Origin: Allomuricauda sp. CP2A
GTDB lineage: Bacteria; Bacteroidota; Bacteroidia; Flavobacteriales; Flavobacteriaceae
Reading direction: 5' to 3'
DNA: 39,307 bases
Assembly (NCBI RefSeq): GCF_001683915.1
Contig: NZ_LXTT01000166.1
Span: forward strand, 1-39,307
Positions 1-8,372 of the stretch are shown piece by piece; position 1 is the stretch's first letter; every line of letters starts with the position of its first letter. Position numbers and translations under genes: made by a program. Below the pieces are notes generated by a model. That model was not told the DNA's origin. It was given only the letters and a program-made list of their open reading frames with translations, and ran no database searches.

Positions 1-29
1 TTTTGTAATTGAAAAATTAAAATACCTAG

Positions 30-117
30 CAGAGAGGAAGGGATTCGAACCCTCGATACACTTTTGGTGTATACACACTTTCCAGGCGTGCGCCTTCGAC
101 CACTCGGCCACCTCTCT
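30..117 (-). tRNA. tRNA-Ser (anticodon GGA)
   Basis: On the minus strand an 88-nt class II tRNA can be folded. The 7-bp acceptor stem pairs AGAGAGG (117-111) with CCTCTCT (37-31), followed by a G discriminator at 30, the usual serine identity base. The anticodon loop reads CTGGAAA, giving anticodon GGA, which reads UCC/UCU. A long variable arm containing GTGTATACACC-type pairing and a T-loop GGTTCGAATCC are present. The terminal CCA is not encoded and must be added after transcription, as is common in Bacteroidota. No neighbouring tRNA is visible in the window. Confidence 0.97.
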
Positions 118-184
118 ATTTCCTCCAGTTAGGCCGACCAATAAACAAAAAAATAATCAGTTATAGAAATTTGACGCGTTAATT

Positions 185-1216
185 TTACACCATTTCACCA
201 CGGAGTGATGTCTCAAAAATTGTCTTGAACAATTTGTCGGGAACCCCTGTCCCCAATAGGTACATTGCCTTGGTCACGGCCGCTTCGGTTGTAATGTCCT
301 TTCCGTTAATAAGTTGCATCTCTTTCAGCTTTTCACTGGTCTCATAATGCCCCATGGAGATACTGCCTCCGGAGCATTGCGTTACATTAATTATGTGCAA
401 TCCATTTTCTATTGCCTTTTGGATCCCATTCAAAAACCAATTGTCCATCGGCGCGTTCCCTGCACCGTAGGTTTCCAAAATCAATGCCTTTAAATCGGGA
501 ATGTTTAAGACCGATTGCAGTACATTTTGGTTCAATCCCGGAAACAATTTGAGAATCGCCACCCGATCATCCATCTTTTTATGGACTTGTAGCGATTTGT
601 TTTTGGTCACTTTTTTGATCAAATAATTCTGGTGCACCTTTAAATGCACACCCGATTCCACCAAAGGTGGATAATTTAATGAAGCAAAAGCCTCAAAATG
701 TTCCGCATTGATCTTGGTCGTTCGGTTGCCCCGGTAGAGTTTATATTCAAAATACAGTCCCACTTCCTGCAACACGGGCTTCCCTTTTTTCTGGAGCGCA
801 GCAATTTCAATGGACGTGATCAGGTTCTCCTTGGCATCGGTGCGCAAGTCCCCGATCGGCAATTGGGACCCTGTGAAAATGACCGGCTTTTCCAGATTCT
901 CCAGCATAAAGCTCAACGCCGATGCGGAATAACTCATGGTATCGCTACCATGCAGCACCACAAAACCATCATTATCGTCATAATGCTCTTCAATGATGGA
1001 AGCAATAACGGCCCAATAATCAGGATTCATATTCGAGGAATCGATGGGGTGTTCAAACGAAACCCCTCTCAGGTTACAGTCCAACTGTTTCAGCTCCGGA
1101 ATGTTTTTAACGAGTTCCTCAAAATTGAAGGCCTTGAGCGCACCCGTTTTGTAATCCTTCACCATCCCGATGGTCCCCCCGGTATAGATCAGTAATATGT
1201 TGGTCTTTTTCTTCAT
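185..1216 (-). CDS. ansA: L-asparaginase, type I (cytoplasmic)
   Basis: This 343-residue enzyme should hydrolyse L-asparagine to aspartate and ammonia. It begins with the asparaginase signature YTGGTIG, whose Thr12 is the expected first nucleophile. The second catalytic block HGSDT lies at 89-93 and supplies Thr93 and Asp92. The substrate-binding DSSNMNP segment is near residue 60 and a GAGNAP loop lies further on. There is no signal peptide, which favours the cytoplasmic type I enzyme over periplasmic type II. The start codon lies 3 nt past the stop of the upstream tatD gene, so the two are almost certainly co-transcribed. Length and motifs are normal for the family. Confidence 0.95.
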   Translation of the reverse strand: MKKKTNILLIYTGGTIGMVKDYKTGALKAFNFEELVKNIPELKQLDCNLRGVSFEHPIDSSNMNPDYWAVIASIIEEHYDDNDGFVVLHGSDTMSYSASALSFMLENLEKPVIFTGSQLPIGDLRTDAKENLITSIEIAALQKKGKPVLQEVGLYFEYKLYRGNRTTKINAEHFEAFASLNYPPLVESGVHLKVHQNYLIKKVTKNKSLQVHKKMDDRVAILKLFPGLNQNVLQSVLNIPDLKALILETYGAGNAPMDNWFLNGIQKAIENGLHIINVTQCSGGSISMGHYETSEKLKEMQLINGKDITTEAAVTKAMYLLGTGVPDKLFKTIFETSLRGEMV

Positions 1217-1219
1217 AGA

Positions 1220-1987
1220 TCAAATTCCGAATATTTCTTTGGAGTTTTCCGTAGTGATTGCCGCAATTTCCTCCTCGGGCATACCATATAGGGCTGAAAG
1301 TTTTTCCAACACCTTAATTATATAAGAGCTTTCATTTCGTTTTCCACGATAGGGCGCCGGAGCCAAATATGGGGAATCGGTTTCCAAAACAATGTGTTTT
1401 AGGTCGATTTGATTTAAAAATTGATCTATTTTGCCATTCTTGAAAGTCGTCACACCGCCAATGCCCAGTTTCATATTGTAGGATAGGGCGCGATGGGCCT
1501 GCTCCAAGGTCCCTGTAAAACAATGGAAAATCCCAAAAAGGTCATCTCCTTTTTCTTGTTCCAAAATCTCAAAGATTTCATCGAACGATTCCCGACAATG
1601 GATCGCAATGGGCAACTGGTGCTTTTTCGCCAAACGGATCTGGTGCACAAAAGCCTCCTGCTGTTGCTTTAAAAAGGTCTGGTCCCAATACAGGTCGATT
1701 CCGATTTCACCCACGGCATAGAATTTCCTTTTGGATAGCCACTCCTCTACATGGGCCAATTCCTCTTTGTAGTTTTCCTTGACATGGGTGGGGTGCAGGC
1801 CCATCATCAAAAAAACATTTTCGGGATAGTTGGCTTCCAGATCCAACATGGATTGGGTGTAGGTGGAATCGATGGCCGGAACAAAAAAGCGCTCCACCCC
1901 TGCGTCCAAGGCACGCTGCATCATTTCCTTTTGGTCCTGCTCAAAGGCTTCACTATAAAGATGGGTATGGGTATCTGTAATAATCAT
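1220..1987 (-). CDS. tatD: TatD family metal-dependent hydrolase (DNase)
   Basis: A 255-residue TIM-barrel metallohydrolase of the TatD/YcfH family. The metal ligands expected for the family are visible: His7 and His9 in DTHTH, Glu94 in GEIGIDLYWD, His130 in AIHCRES, His155 in IFHCFTG and Asp204 in ETDSPYLAP. Family members act as 3'-5' DNases or phosphoesterases, and the exact substrate cannot be read from sequence. It is the first gene of a two-gene unit with ansA and is divergent from the retropepsin-like gene at 2064. The 76-bp gap between the two starts must hold both promoters. Confidence 0.94.
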   Translation of the reverse strand: MIITDTHTHLYSEAFEQDQKEMMQRALDAGVERFFVPAIDSTYTQSMLDLEANYPENVFLMMGLHPTHVKENYKEELAHVEEWLSKRKFYAVGEIGIDLYWDQTFLKQQQEAFVHQIRLAKKHQLPIAIHCRESFDEIFEILEQEKGDDLFGIFHCFTGTLEQAHRALSYNMKLGIGGVTTFKNGKIDQFLNQIDLKHIVLETDSPYLAPAPYRGKRNESSYIIKVLEKLSALYGMPEEEIAAITTENSKEIFGI

Positions 1988-2063
1988 ATCGCAAAAATAG
2001 GTTTATCTTAGACGTCCCAAAACTTTGTTTCTGATTAAAGATTCTCCAAGAGCACATTTCCAT

Positions 2064-2504
2064 ATGGCATCACTCAAAAAATTCCTCAAAAACAAGGATT
2101 ACATTACAATACCTTTGGTATTGACCGAAACCAACCACTTTGAACTCGTAGCAACCATCAATGGTGTTACGGGCAAGTTTATTTTGGACACCGGGGCCTC
2201 CAATACTTGTGTGGGTATGGACAAAATCGAATTTTTTGAAATGGCTTCCGAGGCATCTGACATTAAAGCGGCCGGGGCTGGAGCCACGGAAATGGAAACT
2301 CTGATCTCCAACAAAAACAAAATCCAAATCGGGGACTGGAAAAAGAAAAAACAGAAAGTGGTTCTTTTTGACCTTACCCATGTAAACCAAGCATTGACCA
2401 ACCATAACGCAATGCCTGTGGACGGTATAATTGGTGCCGATGTCCTTAAAAAGGGAAAGGCCGTGATCGATTACAATAAAAAATGCCTCTACTTAAAAAA
2501 GTAA
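2064..2504 (+). CDS. Retropepsin-like aspartic protease family protein
   Basis: A 146-residue protein with one aspartic-protease half-domain. The active-site LDTGAS lies at 41-46 (Asp42), and the hydrophobic-Gly motif DGIIGADVL lies near the C-terminus. Such single-domain proteins work as dimers, and family members are often encoded singly in bacteria. I chose the ATG at 2064. An in-frame ATG at 2025 would add 13 residues with little similarity to a signal peptide and would push into the short divergent promoter region. No signal peptide or lipobox is seen, so it is probably cytoplasmic. The stop codon is embedded in a hairpin (2481-2512). The physiological substrate is unknown. Confidence 0.82.
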   Translation: MASLKKFLKNKDYITIPLVLTETNHFELVATINGVTGKFILDTGASNTCVGMDKIEFFEMASEASDIKAAGAGATEMETLISNKNKIQIGDWKKKKQKVVLFDLTHVNQALTNHNAMPVDGIIGADVLKKGKAVIDYNKKCLYLKK

Positions 2505-2512
2505 AGGCATTT
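2481..2512 (+). terminator. Hairpin overlapping the end of the retropepsin-like gene
   Basis: The sequence forms a long hairpin: AAATGCCT, a C/A mismatch and TACTT pair with AAGTA and AGGCATTT around an A-rich loop. The 13-bp arms contain the stop codon (2502-2504). Only a short T run follows, so it may act as a weak intrinsic terminator or an mRNA 3'-end stabiliser. Confidence 0.55.
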
Positions 2513-2536
2513 GTCAGTTCGAGCGCAGTCGAGAAC
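2512..2536. repeat. Palindromic intergenic element with the flavobacterial 'TTCGAGCGCAGTCGAGAA' core
   Basis: The 25 bases contain an imperfect palindrome, TTCGAGCGCAGTCGAGAA (2518-2535), between two convergent genes. From memory, this core recurs many times in intergenic regions of marine Flavobacteriaceae. Only one copy is present here, so its repeat status is recalled rather than shown. It may serve as a REP-like 3'-end or terminator element between the retropepsin-like gene and sucB. Confidence 0.5.
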
Positions 2537-2557
2537 AACTCGCTCTTGTAGTATTAT

Positions 2558-3778
2558 TTATAGCTCCAACGCTTTTTTCACGTTTCCGTCCATCAACAGT
2601 TCCTCTGGACTTTCCAAAGCTTCTTTTACAGCGACCAAGAATCCTACGGATTCCTTACCATCGATAATTCTGTGGTCATAAGAAAGTGCAACGTACATTA
2701 CAGGTGCAATAGCAATGGCACCATCCCTAACAATGGCACGTTCCACAATGTTGTGCATCCCCAAGATGCCACTTTGCGGTGGGTTGATGATCGGAGTGGA
2801 CAACATGGAACCGAATACACCCCCGTTGGTGATGGTAAAAGTCCCTCCAGTCATTTCATCCACGGTGATCTCACCTTCCCTGGCACGGATGGCCAAGCGT
2901 TTTACTTCGGATTCAATTCCTCTGAACGTCAGGTTTTCTGCATTTCTGATTACGGGAACCATCAAACCTTTTGGTCCTGAAACCGCAATACTGATATCGC
3001 AGAATTCGTAGGTGATCATTTCCTTGCCATCGATCATGGAGTTAACGGCAGGGTACATTTGCAAGGCGCGAATCACCGCTTTGGTAAAGAAAGACATAAA
3101 TCCAAGGCTTACCCCATGCTTTTCTTTGAACGCTTCTTTGTATTGACTGCGCAACTCAAAGATGGCGGACATATCCACTTCATTGAAGGTAGTCAACATG
3201 GCGGTCTCGTTCTTTGCAGCAACCAATCGCTCGGCCACTTTTCTACGCAACATGGACAATTTGGAACGGCTTTCACCACGGCTACCACCTGTTGGGGTTC
3301 CCATGGATGGTTTAGCTTTTACAGCATCATCTTTGGTGATGCGTCCATCACGCCCACTACCGGAAACGGATGAGGGCTCAATCCCTTTTTCGTCCAATAT
3401 TTTCTTGGCCGCTGGAGATGGAGTTCCGGAAGCATAGGTTTCCTTTTTGGTCTCCTCTTTCTTGGGTGCTTCTTTTTTAGGTTCTTCCTTCTTGGTTTCT
3501 TCCTTTTCATCGGAACCGCTGGATGAACCTTCAGGTTTTTTTGCACTGGTATCGATGAGGCAGACCACCTCGCCAACGGCTACGGCGTCGCCCACTTCGG
3601 CCTTAAGGGTAATAATTCCGCTCTCCTCCGCAGGAAGTTCCAATGTTGCCTTGTCCGAGTCCACCTCGGCTATGGCTTGGTCTTTCTCCACATAATCTCC
3701 ATCCTCTACCAACCACTCGGCGATTTCTACCTCTGTAATGGATTCCCCTGGTGAGGGAACTTTCATTTCTAAAACCAT
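2558..3778 (-). CDS. sucB: 2-oxoglutarate dehydrogenase E2, dihydrolipoyl succinyltransferase
   Basis: A 406-residue E2 subunit that transfers the succinyl group from E1-bound thiamine diphosphate through lipoate to CoA in the TCA cycle. The domain order is complete. An N-terminal lipoyl domain has the attachment lysine Lys43 in EVDSDKATLEL. A Lys/Glu/Pro-rich hinge covers about 80-115, and an E3/E1-binding domain starts with SPAAKKILDEKG. The C-terminal catalytic domain has SYDHRIIDG with His369 and Asp373. Assignment to succinyl rather than acetyl transfer rests on the single lipoyl domain and on pairing with sucA 22 bp upstream. There is no E3 gene beside it, so lipoamide dehydrogenase must be encoded elsewhere. 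Confidence 0.96.
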   Translation of the reverse strand: MVLEMKVPSPGESITEVEIAEWLVEDGDYVEKDQAIAEVDSDKATLELPAEESGIITLKAEVGDAVAVGEVVCLIDTSAKKPEGSSSGSDEKEETKKEEPKKEAPKKEETKKETYASGTPSPAAKKILDEKGIEPSSVSGSGRDGRITKDDAVKAKPSMGTPTGGSRGESRSKLSMLRRKVAERLVAAKNETAMLTTFNEVDMSAIFELRSQYKEAFKEKHGVSLGFMSFFTKAVIRALQMYPAVNSMIDGKEMITYEFCDISIAVSGPKGLMVPVIRNAENLTFRGIESEVKRLAIRAREGEITVDEMTGGTFTITNGGVFGSMLSTPIINPPQSGILGMHNIVERAIVRDGAIAIAPVMYVALSYDHRIIDGKESVGFLVAVKEALESPEELLMDGNVKKALEL

Positions 3779-3800
3779 TCTGTTATAGTTTATACTTGTA

Positions 3801-6599
3801 TTATCTTATTTGCATATTATCCTTACTCTTGTCGAAAACGTAGTCCAACACTTGGGCATGACGTCTTTTTGAACGCACGGCACTACCTGCTGCGGGTGCC
3901 CCGTAAAATCTACGTGATGCCACCCGAAACTGTTTGGCTTCGTCCAAATGCATCAACATATGGCTCCACGCCCCCATGTTCCTAGGTTCTTCCTGGGCCC
4001 AAACAATATCGTCTGCATTTTTATATTTTTTGATGATGCTTCGCATTTCCTTGGCCGGCAATGGGAACAATTGTTCGACACGTACCAAAGCTACATCATC
4101 TCTTTCAAGCTCTTCCCGCTTCTCCAAAAGATCATAGTAGAATTTACCGGTACAGAATACCAATGTCTTTACTTTGGCCGTTTTAGCTTCGGCATCGTCA
4201 ATCACCATCTGGAAACTTCCGTTGGCCATCTCCTCCTTGGTGGAAACCACTTTGGGATGCCTCAACAAACTTTTGGGCGTAAAAACCACCAATGGCTTAC
4301 GGAACTTGGCCTTCATTTGTCTACGGAACAAGTGGAACAAGTTCGCTGGAGTGGTCACATCTGCCACGAACATATTGTCCTTGGCACAAAGTTGCAAGTA
4401 CCTTTCCATACGTGCCGAAGAGTGTTCCGCTCCCTGACCTTCGTACCCATGGGGCAATAAAAGCACCAATCCGTTCTGGAGTTTCCATTTGTCTTCGGCT
4501 GATGACAAATATTGATCAATAATGATCTGGGCTCCATTACTGAAGTCCCCAAACTGTGCCTCCCAAATGGTCAATGTACCCGGGCTTGCCATGGCGTAGC
4601 CATAATCAAATCCCATTACGGCATATTCTGATAGCAGTGAGTTATAGATGTGGAAGCTTCCATTTTGGTTGTCCCCCATCTCATTCAACAGCACCACCTC
4701 TTCTTCATGCATTTCCGTTTTGATAACGGCGTGTCTGTGGGAGAAGGTTCCTCTTTCCACATCCTGGCCTGTCATTCGAACATCGTACCCTTCCTCGATC
4801 AATGATCCGTAGGCCAAAAGTTCTCCCATGGCCCAATCGAGCTTGTTGTCCTCAAAATACATGGCATGGCGGCCTTCCACCAATCGTTCCAATTTCCTCA
4901 GGAATTTTTTATCCTCTGGAAGCTTGGTAATGCTTTGGGCAACCTCATCCAACTTTTTAAGGTCGTAGGTGGTATCCATGGGTTTCAGCATCACCTCCTC
5001 GGTCACCTGCTCAAACCCTTCCCATTCATCTTGCATGAAAGGGGTTATCCTAGTCTTCTCAATTTTGCGGGAATCCAAAAGATCCTCCTCAAGATCGTTC
5101 TTATATTTTTCTTCGAGTTCTTTTACGTAGTTCTCATCAATTACCCCTTCGGCAATCAATCGCTCGGCGTAAATGTCTCTTGGGTTTTTGTGTTTGGATA
5201 TGGATTTGTACAACAATGGCTGGGTAAACTTAGGTTCATCACCTTCGTTGTGACCATACTTTCTGTATCCCAATAAATCCAAGAAAATGTCGCGCTTGTA
5301 GCGCATCCTGTATTCCAAAGCAAAGGTTGTGGCATGCACCACGGCCTCGGCATCATCAGCATTTACATGGAGTACCGGCGAGAGGGTCACTTTGCCCACA
5401 TCGGTACAGTAGGTTGATGACCTTGCATCCAGGTAGTTCGTGGTAAACCCAATCTGGTTGTTCACCACAATATGGATGGTGCCCCCAGTGGTATAGCCTT
5501 CCAAACGGGCCATCTGAATCACTTCATACACGACTCCCTGTGCGGCAAAAGCAGCATCACCATGGATTAAGATCGGCAGTACCTCAGAGATTTCATCACT
5601 GTGATCGCGATCTTGCTTGGCCCTGGCTATACCTTCAACAATGGAGTTTACGGTTTCCAAGTGCGATGGGTTCGGGGCAATGTTCATATTGACCATTTTC
5701 CCGGAATCCGTTTCACGTTTGGAGGTCCATCCCAAGTGATATTTTACATCACCATCAAAGATGGTTTCCTCGTAATCCTTACCGTCGAACTCGCTAAAGA
5801 TATCCTTTGGCGATTTCCCAAAGATATTGGTCAACACGTTCAAACGCCCTCGGTGGGCCATACCCACAATAAATTGCTTTACGCCTTTGTCCGCTGCTTT
5901 TTCTATGATCACGTCCAATGCTGGGATCAACGATTCCCCTCCTTCCAAGGAAAATCTTTTTTGCCCCACATATTTGGTGTGCAAAAAACTCTCAAAAGAA
6001 ACGGCCTCGTTCAATTTCCTGAGGATGTTTTTCTTTTCTTCCGCGGTGTAATTGGGATGGTTGTCGTTTTTGTTGAGCCAATCCTGGATCCATTGGATGC
6101 GTTCCGGTGTACGGATGTACATGTACTCCACCCCAATGGAATCACAATAAATGCGCTCCAAGTGGGCTACGATCTCTTTCAATGAGGCAGAACCGATACC
6201 AAGGATTTTACCGGCATCAAAAACTGTATCCAAATCGTCTTGGGACAGTCCAAAATTGGCAATGTCCAAGGTGGGTTCATATTTTCTTCGTTCCCGTACT
6301 GGATTTGTTTTGGTGAACAAGTGGCCCCGTGAGCGGTAACCATCAATAAGACGGATAACCTGAAACTCCTTTTGCAAGGTTTCGGGCATTTCCACTTGCC
6401 TTCCGTTGGAAAGAACCACCATCCCATTCTTCTCGGATTCTATTCCCAAGTCCTCCAAAGAACTTTCCAAACCGAAATCAAACCCTTGAAAAAAAGCCCT
6501 CCAACTGGGCTCTATAGTATCCGGGTTCGTTAGATATTTATCATATTGCTCCGCAAAAAATGAAGTGTGCGCAGCATTTAAAAATGAATATTTGTCCAT
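3801..6599 (-). CDS. sucA: 2-oxoglutarate dehydrogenase E1 component
   Basis: A 932-residue thiamine-diphosphate enzyme that decarboxylates 2-oxoglutarate in the TCA cycle. The N-terminal segment SFLNAAHTSFFAEQYDKY resembles the E2-tethering region of SucA. MAHRGRLNVL (His249-Arg250) and the metal/ThDP motif HGDAAFAAQG (about 346-355) mark the active site. The C-terminal half contains the transketolase-like pyrimidine-binding and C-terminal domains (GYEGQGAEHSSAR, VFTPKSLLRHPK). Length is standard for the family. It is followed by sucB in the same operon. A -7-like element, TATTTTTG on the minus strand (6644-6637), lies about 38 bp upstream of the start, with no clear -33 partner. No Fnr-like palindrome lies upstream. 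Confidence 0.97.
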   Translation of the reverse strand: MDKYSFLNAAHTSFFAEQYDKYLTNPDTIEPSWRAFFQGFDFGLESSLEDLGIESEKNGMVVLSNGRQVEMPETLQKEFQVIRLIDGYRSRGHLFTKTNPVRERRKYEPTLDIANFGLSQDDLDTVFDAGKILGIGSASLKEIVAHLERIYCDSIGVEYMYIRTPERIQWIQDWLNKNDNHPNYTAEEKKNILRKLNEAVSFESFLHTKYVGQKRFSLEGGESLIPALDVIIEKAADKGVKQFIVGMAHRGRLNVLTNIFGKSPKDIFSEFDGKDYEETIFDGDVKYHLGWTSKRETDSGKMVNMNIAPNPSHLETVNSIVEGIARAKQDRDHSDEISEVLPILIHGDAAFAAQGVVYEVIQMARLEGYTTGGTIHIVVNNQIGFTTNYLDARSSTYCTDVGKVTLSPVLHVNADDAEAVVHATTFALEYRMRYKRDIFLDLLGYRKYGHNEGDEPKFTQPLLYKSISKHKNPRDIYAERLIAEGVIDENYVKELEEKYKNDLEEDLLDSRKIEKTRITPFMQDEWEGFEQVTEEVMLKPMDTTYDLKKLDEVAQSITKLPEDKKFLRKLERLVEGRHAMYFEDNKLDWAMGELLAYGSLIEEGYDVRMTGQDVERGTFSHRHAVIKTEMHEEEVVLLNEMGDNQNGSFHIYNSLLSEYAVMGFDYGYAMASPGTLTIWEAQFGDFSNGAQIIIDQYLSSAEDKWKLQNGLVLLLPHGYEGQGAEHSSARMERYLQLCAKDNMFVADVTTPANLFHLFRRQMKAKFRKPLVVFTPKSLLRHPKVVSTKEEMANGSFQMVIDDAEAKTAKVKTLVFCTGKFYYDLLEKREELERDDVALVRVEQLFPLPAKEMRSIIKKYKNADDIVWAQEEPRNMGAWSHMLMHLDEAKQFRVASRRFYGAPAAGSAVRSKRRHAQVLDYVFDKSKDNMQIR

Positions 6600-6807
6600 T
6601 ATTCCTGTATTTCCAAAACTTTATGGAAAATTTTGTCAAAAATACGGGTTTTGCCTTTTATATAAGAGTGTTTTAACCAAATTATTGTCTTAAAAAAAGA
6701 GGATTTCACAACTATGGGGTTGAATCCATCTTAAAACAACAATACGGGTATAATATGTCAATTATCTAAAAAAAGCATACCTTGTTATCTAGCCAAAATA
6801 ACCAAGC

Positions 6808-7908
6808 ATGACCACCTTAAAAAACCGATACCTCTCATTGGATGTCTTTAGGGGAATAGACGTTGCCCTTATGATCATTGTTAACTCCCCCGGAAATTGG
6901 GAAACCACCTTTGCACCGTTGCTCCACGCCGAATGGAACGGTTTCACACTGACCGACCTGGTTTTCCCCACCTTTTTGTTCGTAGTGGGAAATTCCATGA
7001 GCTTTAGCATGAAAAAGTACGAACAAATGGGAAATTCAGCTTTTTTTAAGAAGGTGCTGAAACGGTTTGCCATTATTTTCTTGCTCGGGTTTTTAATGTA
7101 TTGGTATCCCTTTTTTGAAAATGGCCAGCTAAAACCCTTGGCCGAGACTCGGATTTTTGGGGTTTTGCAACGTATTGCCCTTTGTTATCTCTTCGCATCC
7201 ATTCTATTGCACTATGTGAAAACAAAAACAGCAATTCTTTTCAGTATTGCGGCATTGGTGGTTTATCATATTATTTTGATTGCCTTTGGCGACCTTACTC
7301 TTACCGGAAATGCCGTCCTTAAATTGGATGAATGGCTTATTGGTCCAAATCATATGTACCATGGGGAAGGAATTGCTTTTGACCCCGAGGGTTTGCTGAG
7401 CACGCTACCGGCCATTGTAAATGTGGTGGCGGGGTATCTGACCGGGAAATTCATTCAAAAGAATGGGCAAAATTTTGAAACGGTGGCCAAGTTGATGATG
7501 ATGGGCTTTGCCCTTGTGGTGGCCGGATTGGCATGGGACCTGCTATTGCCCATCAACAAAAAGTTATGGACAAGCTCCTTTGTGCTGCTCACCTGTGGTA
7601 TAGATCTATGCGCATTGGCCTTGCTCGTTTATATATTGGATATGAAAAAAGCAAAAAGCTGGAGTTACTTTTTTGAGGTTTTCGGAAAAAACACACTATT
7701 CATTTATCTGTTATCCGAACTTTTCATCATTACCCTTTTTGCTGTTGATGTCAATGGGGAATCACTTTACAGGTGGATTGCCGACACCGTTTTTATATCG
7801 TGGTCAGGCGGTTATATGGGTTCTTTGCTGTTTGCCCTTTGGGTCGTGTTCACTTGCTGGGTGGTAGGCTACATTATGGACAAAAGAGGCATTTATGTAA
7901 AGGTTTGA
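6808..7908 (+). CDS. HGSNAT-like (DUF5009/YeiB-type) membrane acyltransferase
   Basis: A 366-residue polytopic membrane protein with roughly ten hydrophobic segments. The N-terminus carries the family hallmark RYLSLDVFRGIDVALMIIVN, followed by a conserved region with HAEWNGFTLTDLVFPTFLF. This matches bacterial relatives of heparan-alpha-glucosaminide N-acetyltransferase (COG4299). These are thought to move an acyl group from cytoplasmic acyl-CoA to a sugar outside the membrane. The bacterial substrate is not known, and a role in modifying cell-surface glycans is inference. It is a single-gene unit, divergent from sucA across a 208-bp gap in which I see no clear regulator site. Confidence 0.85.
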   Translation: MTTLKNRYLSLDVFRGIDVALMIIVNSPGNWETTFAPLLHAEWNGFTLTDLVFPTFLFVVGNSMSFSMKKYEQMGNSAFFKKVLKRFAIIFLLGFLMYWYPFFENGQLKPLAETRIFGVLQRIALCYLFASILLHYVKTKTAILFSIAALVVYHIILIAFGDLTLTGNAVLKLDEWLIGPNHMYHGEGIAFDPEGLLSTLPAIVNVVAGYLTGKFIQKNGQNFETVAKLMMMGFALVVAGLAWDLLLPINKKLWTSSFVLLTCGIDLCALALLVYILDMKKAKSWSYFFEVFGKNTLFIYLLSELFIITLFAVDVNGESLYRWIADTVFISWSGGYMGSLLFALWVVFTCWVVGYIMDKRGIYVKV

Positions 7909-7916
7909 CCTATGGG

Positions 7917-8273
7917 TCAGCTGCTGTATTTGTTTTTGAACCAGACTTTTTGCCATTCCCGTTTCAGCAACAAAAAAGAAACTTCGGCAGCTATGTCAAC
8001 AGCATCTGAAGGGGCAATTTTCCGCACCTCATTTTCTGAAATGTCAACCACATATAAAAGATTGAGGTATTGCTCAAACTTTTCAACGATCAAAAAATAG
8101 ATTTTTTCATGGACAATACTCTTAAGTTCCTCTGAAGATATACCCATAGGAATATTGATGGGCACATTGGCCAGTTCAAAATCCTTCTTCAACTGAAGCA
8201 CCAATTTTCTATAGAGCTGTTCCTTTTGAGCTACTTCAAGTAATTCCAAGCTGTTGGTAAAGTTGGATATCAT
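7917..8273 (-). CDS. Conserved hypothetical small protein
   Basis: A 118-residue soluble protein that I do not recognise. It is predicted mostly helical and rich in Leu, Lys and Glu, with no signal peptide, membrane segment or cysteine. The middle contains a segment with NVPINIPMGISSEELKSIV and the C-terminus is basic and aromatic (KREWQKVWFKNKYSS). It converges with the acyltransferase gene, the two stops lying 8 bp apart, and lies 99 bp from the end of galE on the same strand. Codon use and base composition resemble the neighbours, which supports a real gene. No function is proposed. Confidence 0.7.
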   Translation of the reverse strand: MISNFTNSLELLEVAQKEQLYRKLVLQLKKDFELANVPINIPMGISSEELKSIVHEKIYFLIVEKFEQYLNLLYVVDISENEVRKIAPSDAVDIAAEVSFLLLKREWQKVWFKNKYSS

Positions 8274-8372
8274 ATTGTATTTACGAGCAAACCTGCATCA
8301 AAAGATCAAGCTACATTTCACTTATGCGCCTATTATTGTTAAAAATCCATCTCAATAAAGACAGTATTACCA

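Noticed and set aside
698..1195. Long plus-strand open frame of 165 codons opposite the asparaginase gene
   Set aside because: It lies wholly antisense to a well-supported enzyme gene, its translation has no recognisable domain, and it reflects codon bias of the real gene.
3801..6599. Possible alternative identity of the E1 gene as a pyruvate dehydrogenase or transketolase
   Set aside because: The 932-residue length, the single-chain SucA layout and the pairing with a single-lipoyl E2 fit 2-oxoglutarate dehydrogenase.
7906..7919. Palindrome TGACCTATGGGTCA at the junction of the acyltransferase and the 118-aa hypothetical gene
   Set aside because: Half-site spacing is TGA-N8-TCA rather than TGA-N6-TCA, it sits between convergent stop codons where no promoter is needed, and no -7 element follows at 23 bp. 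At most it is a weak hairpin.
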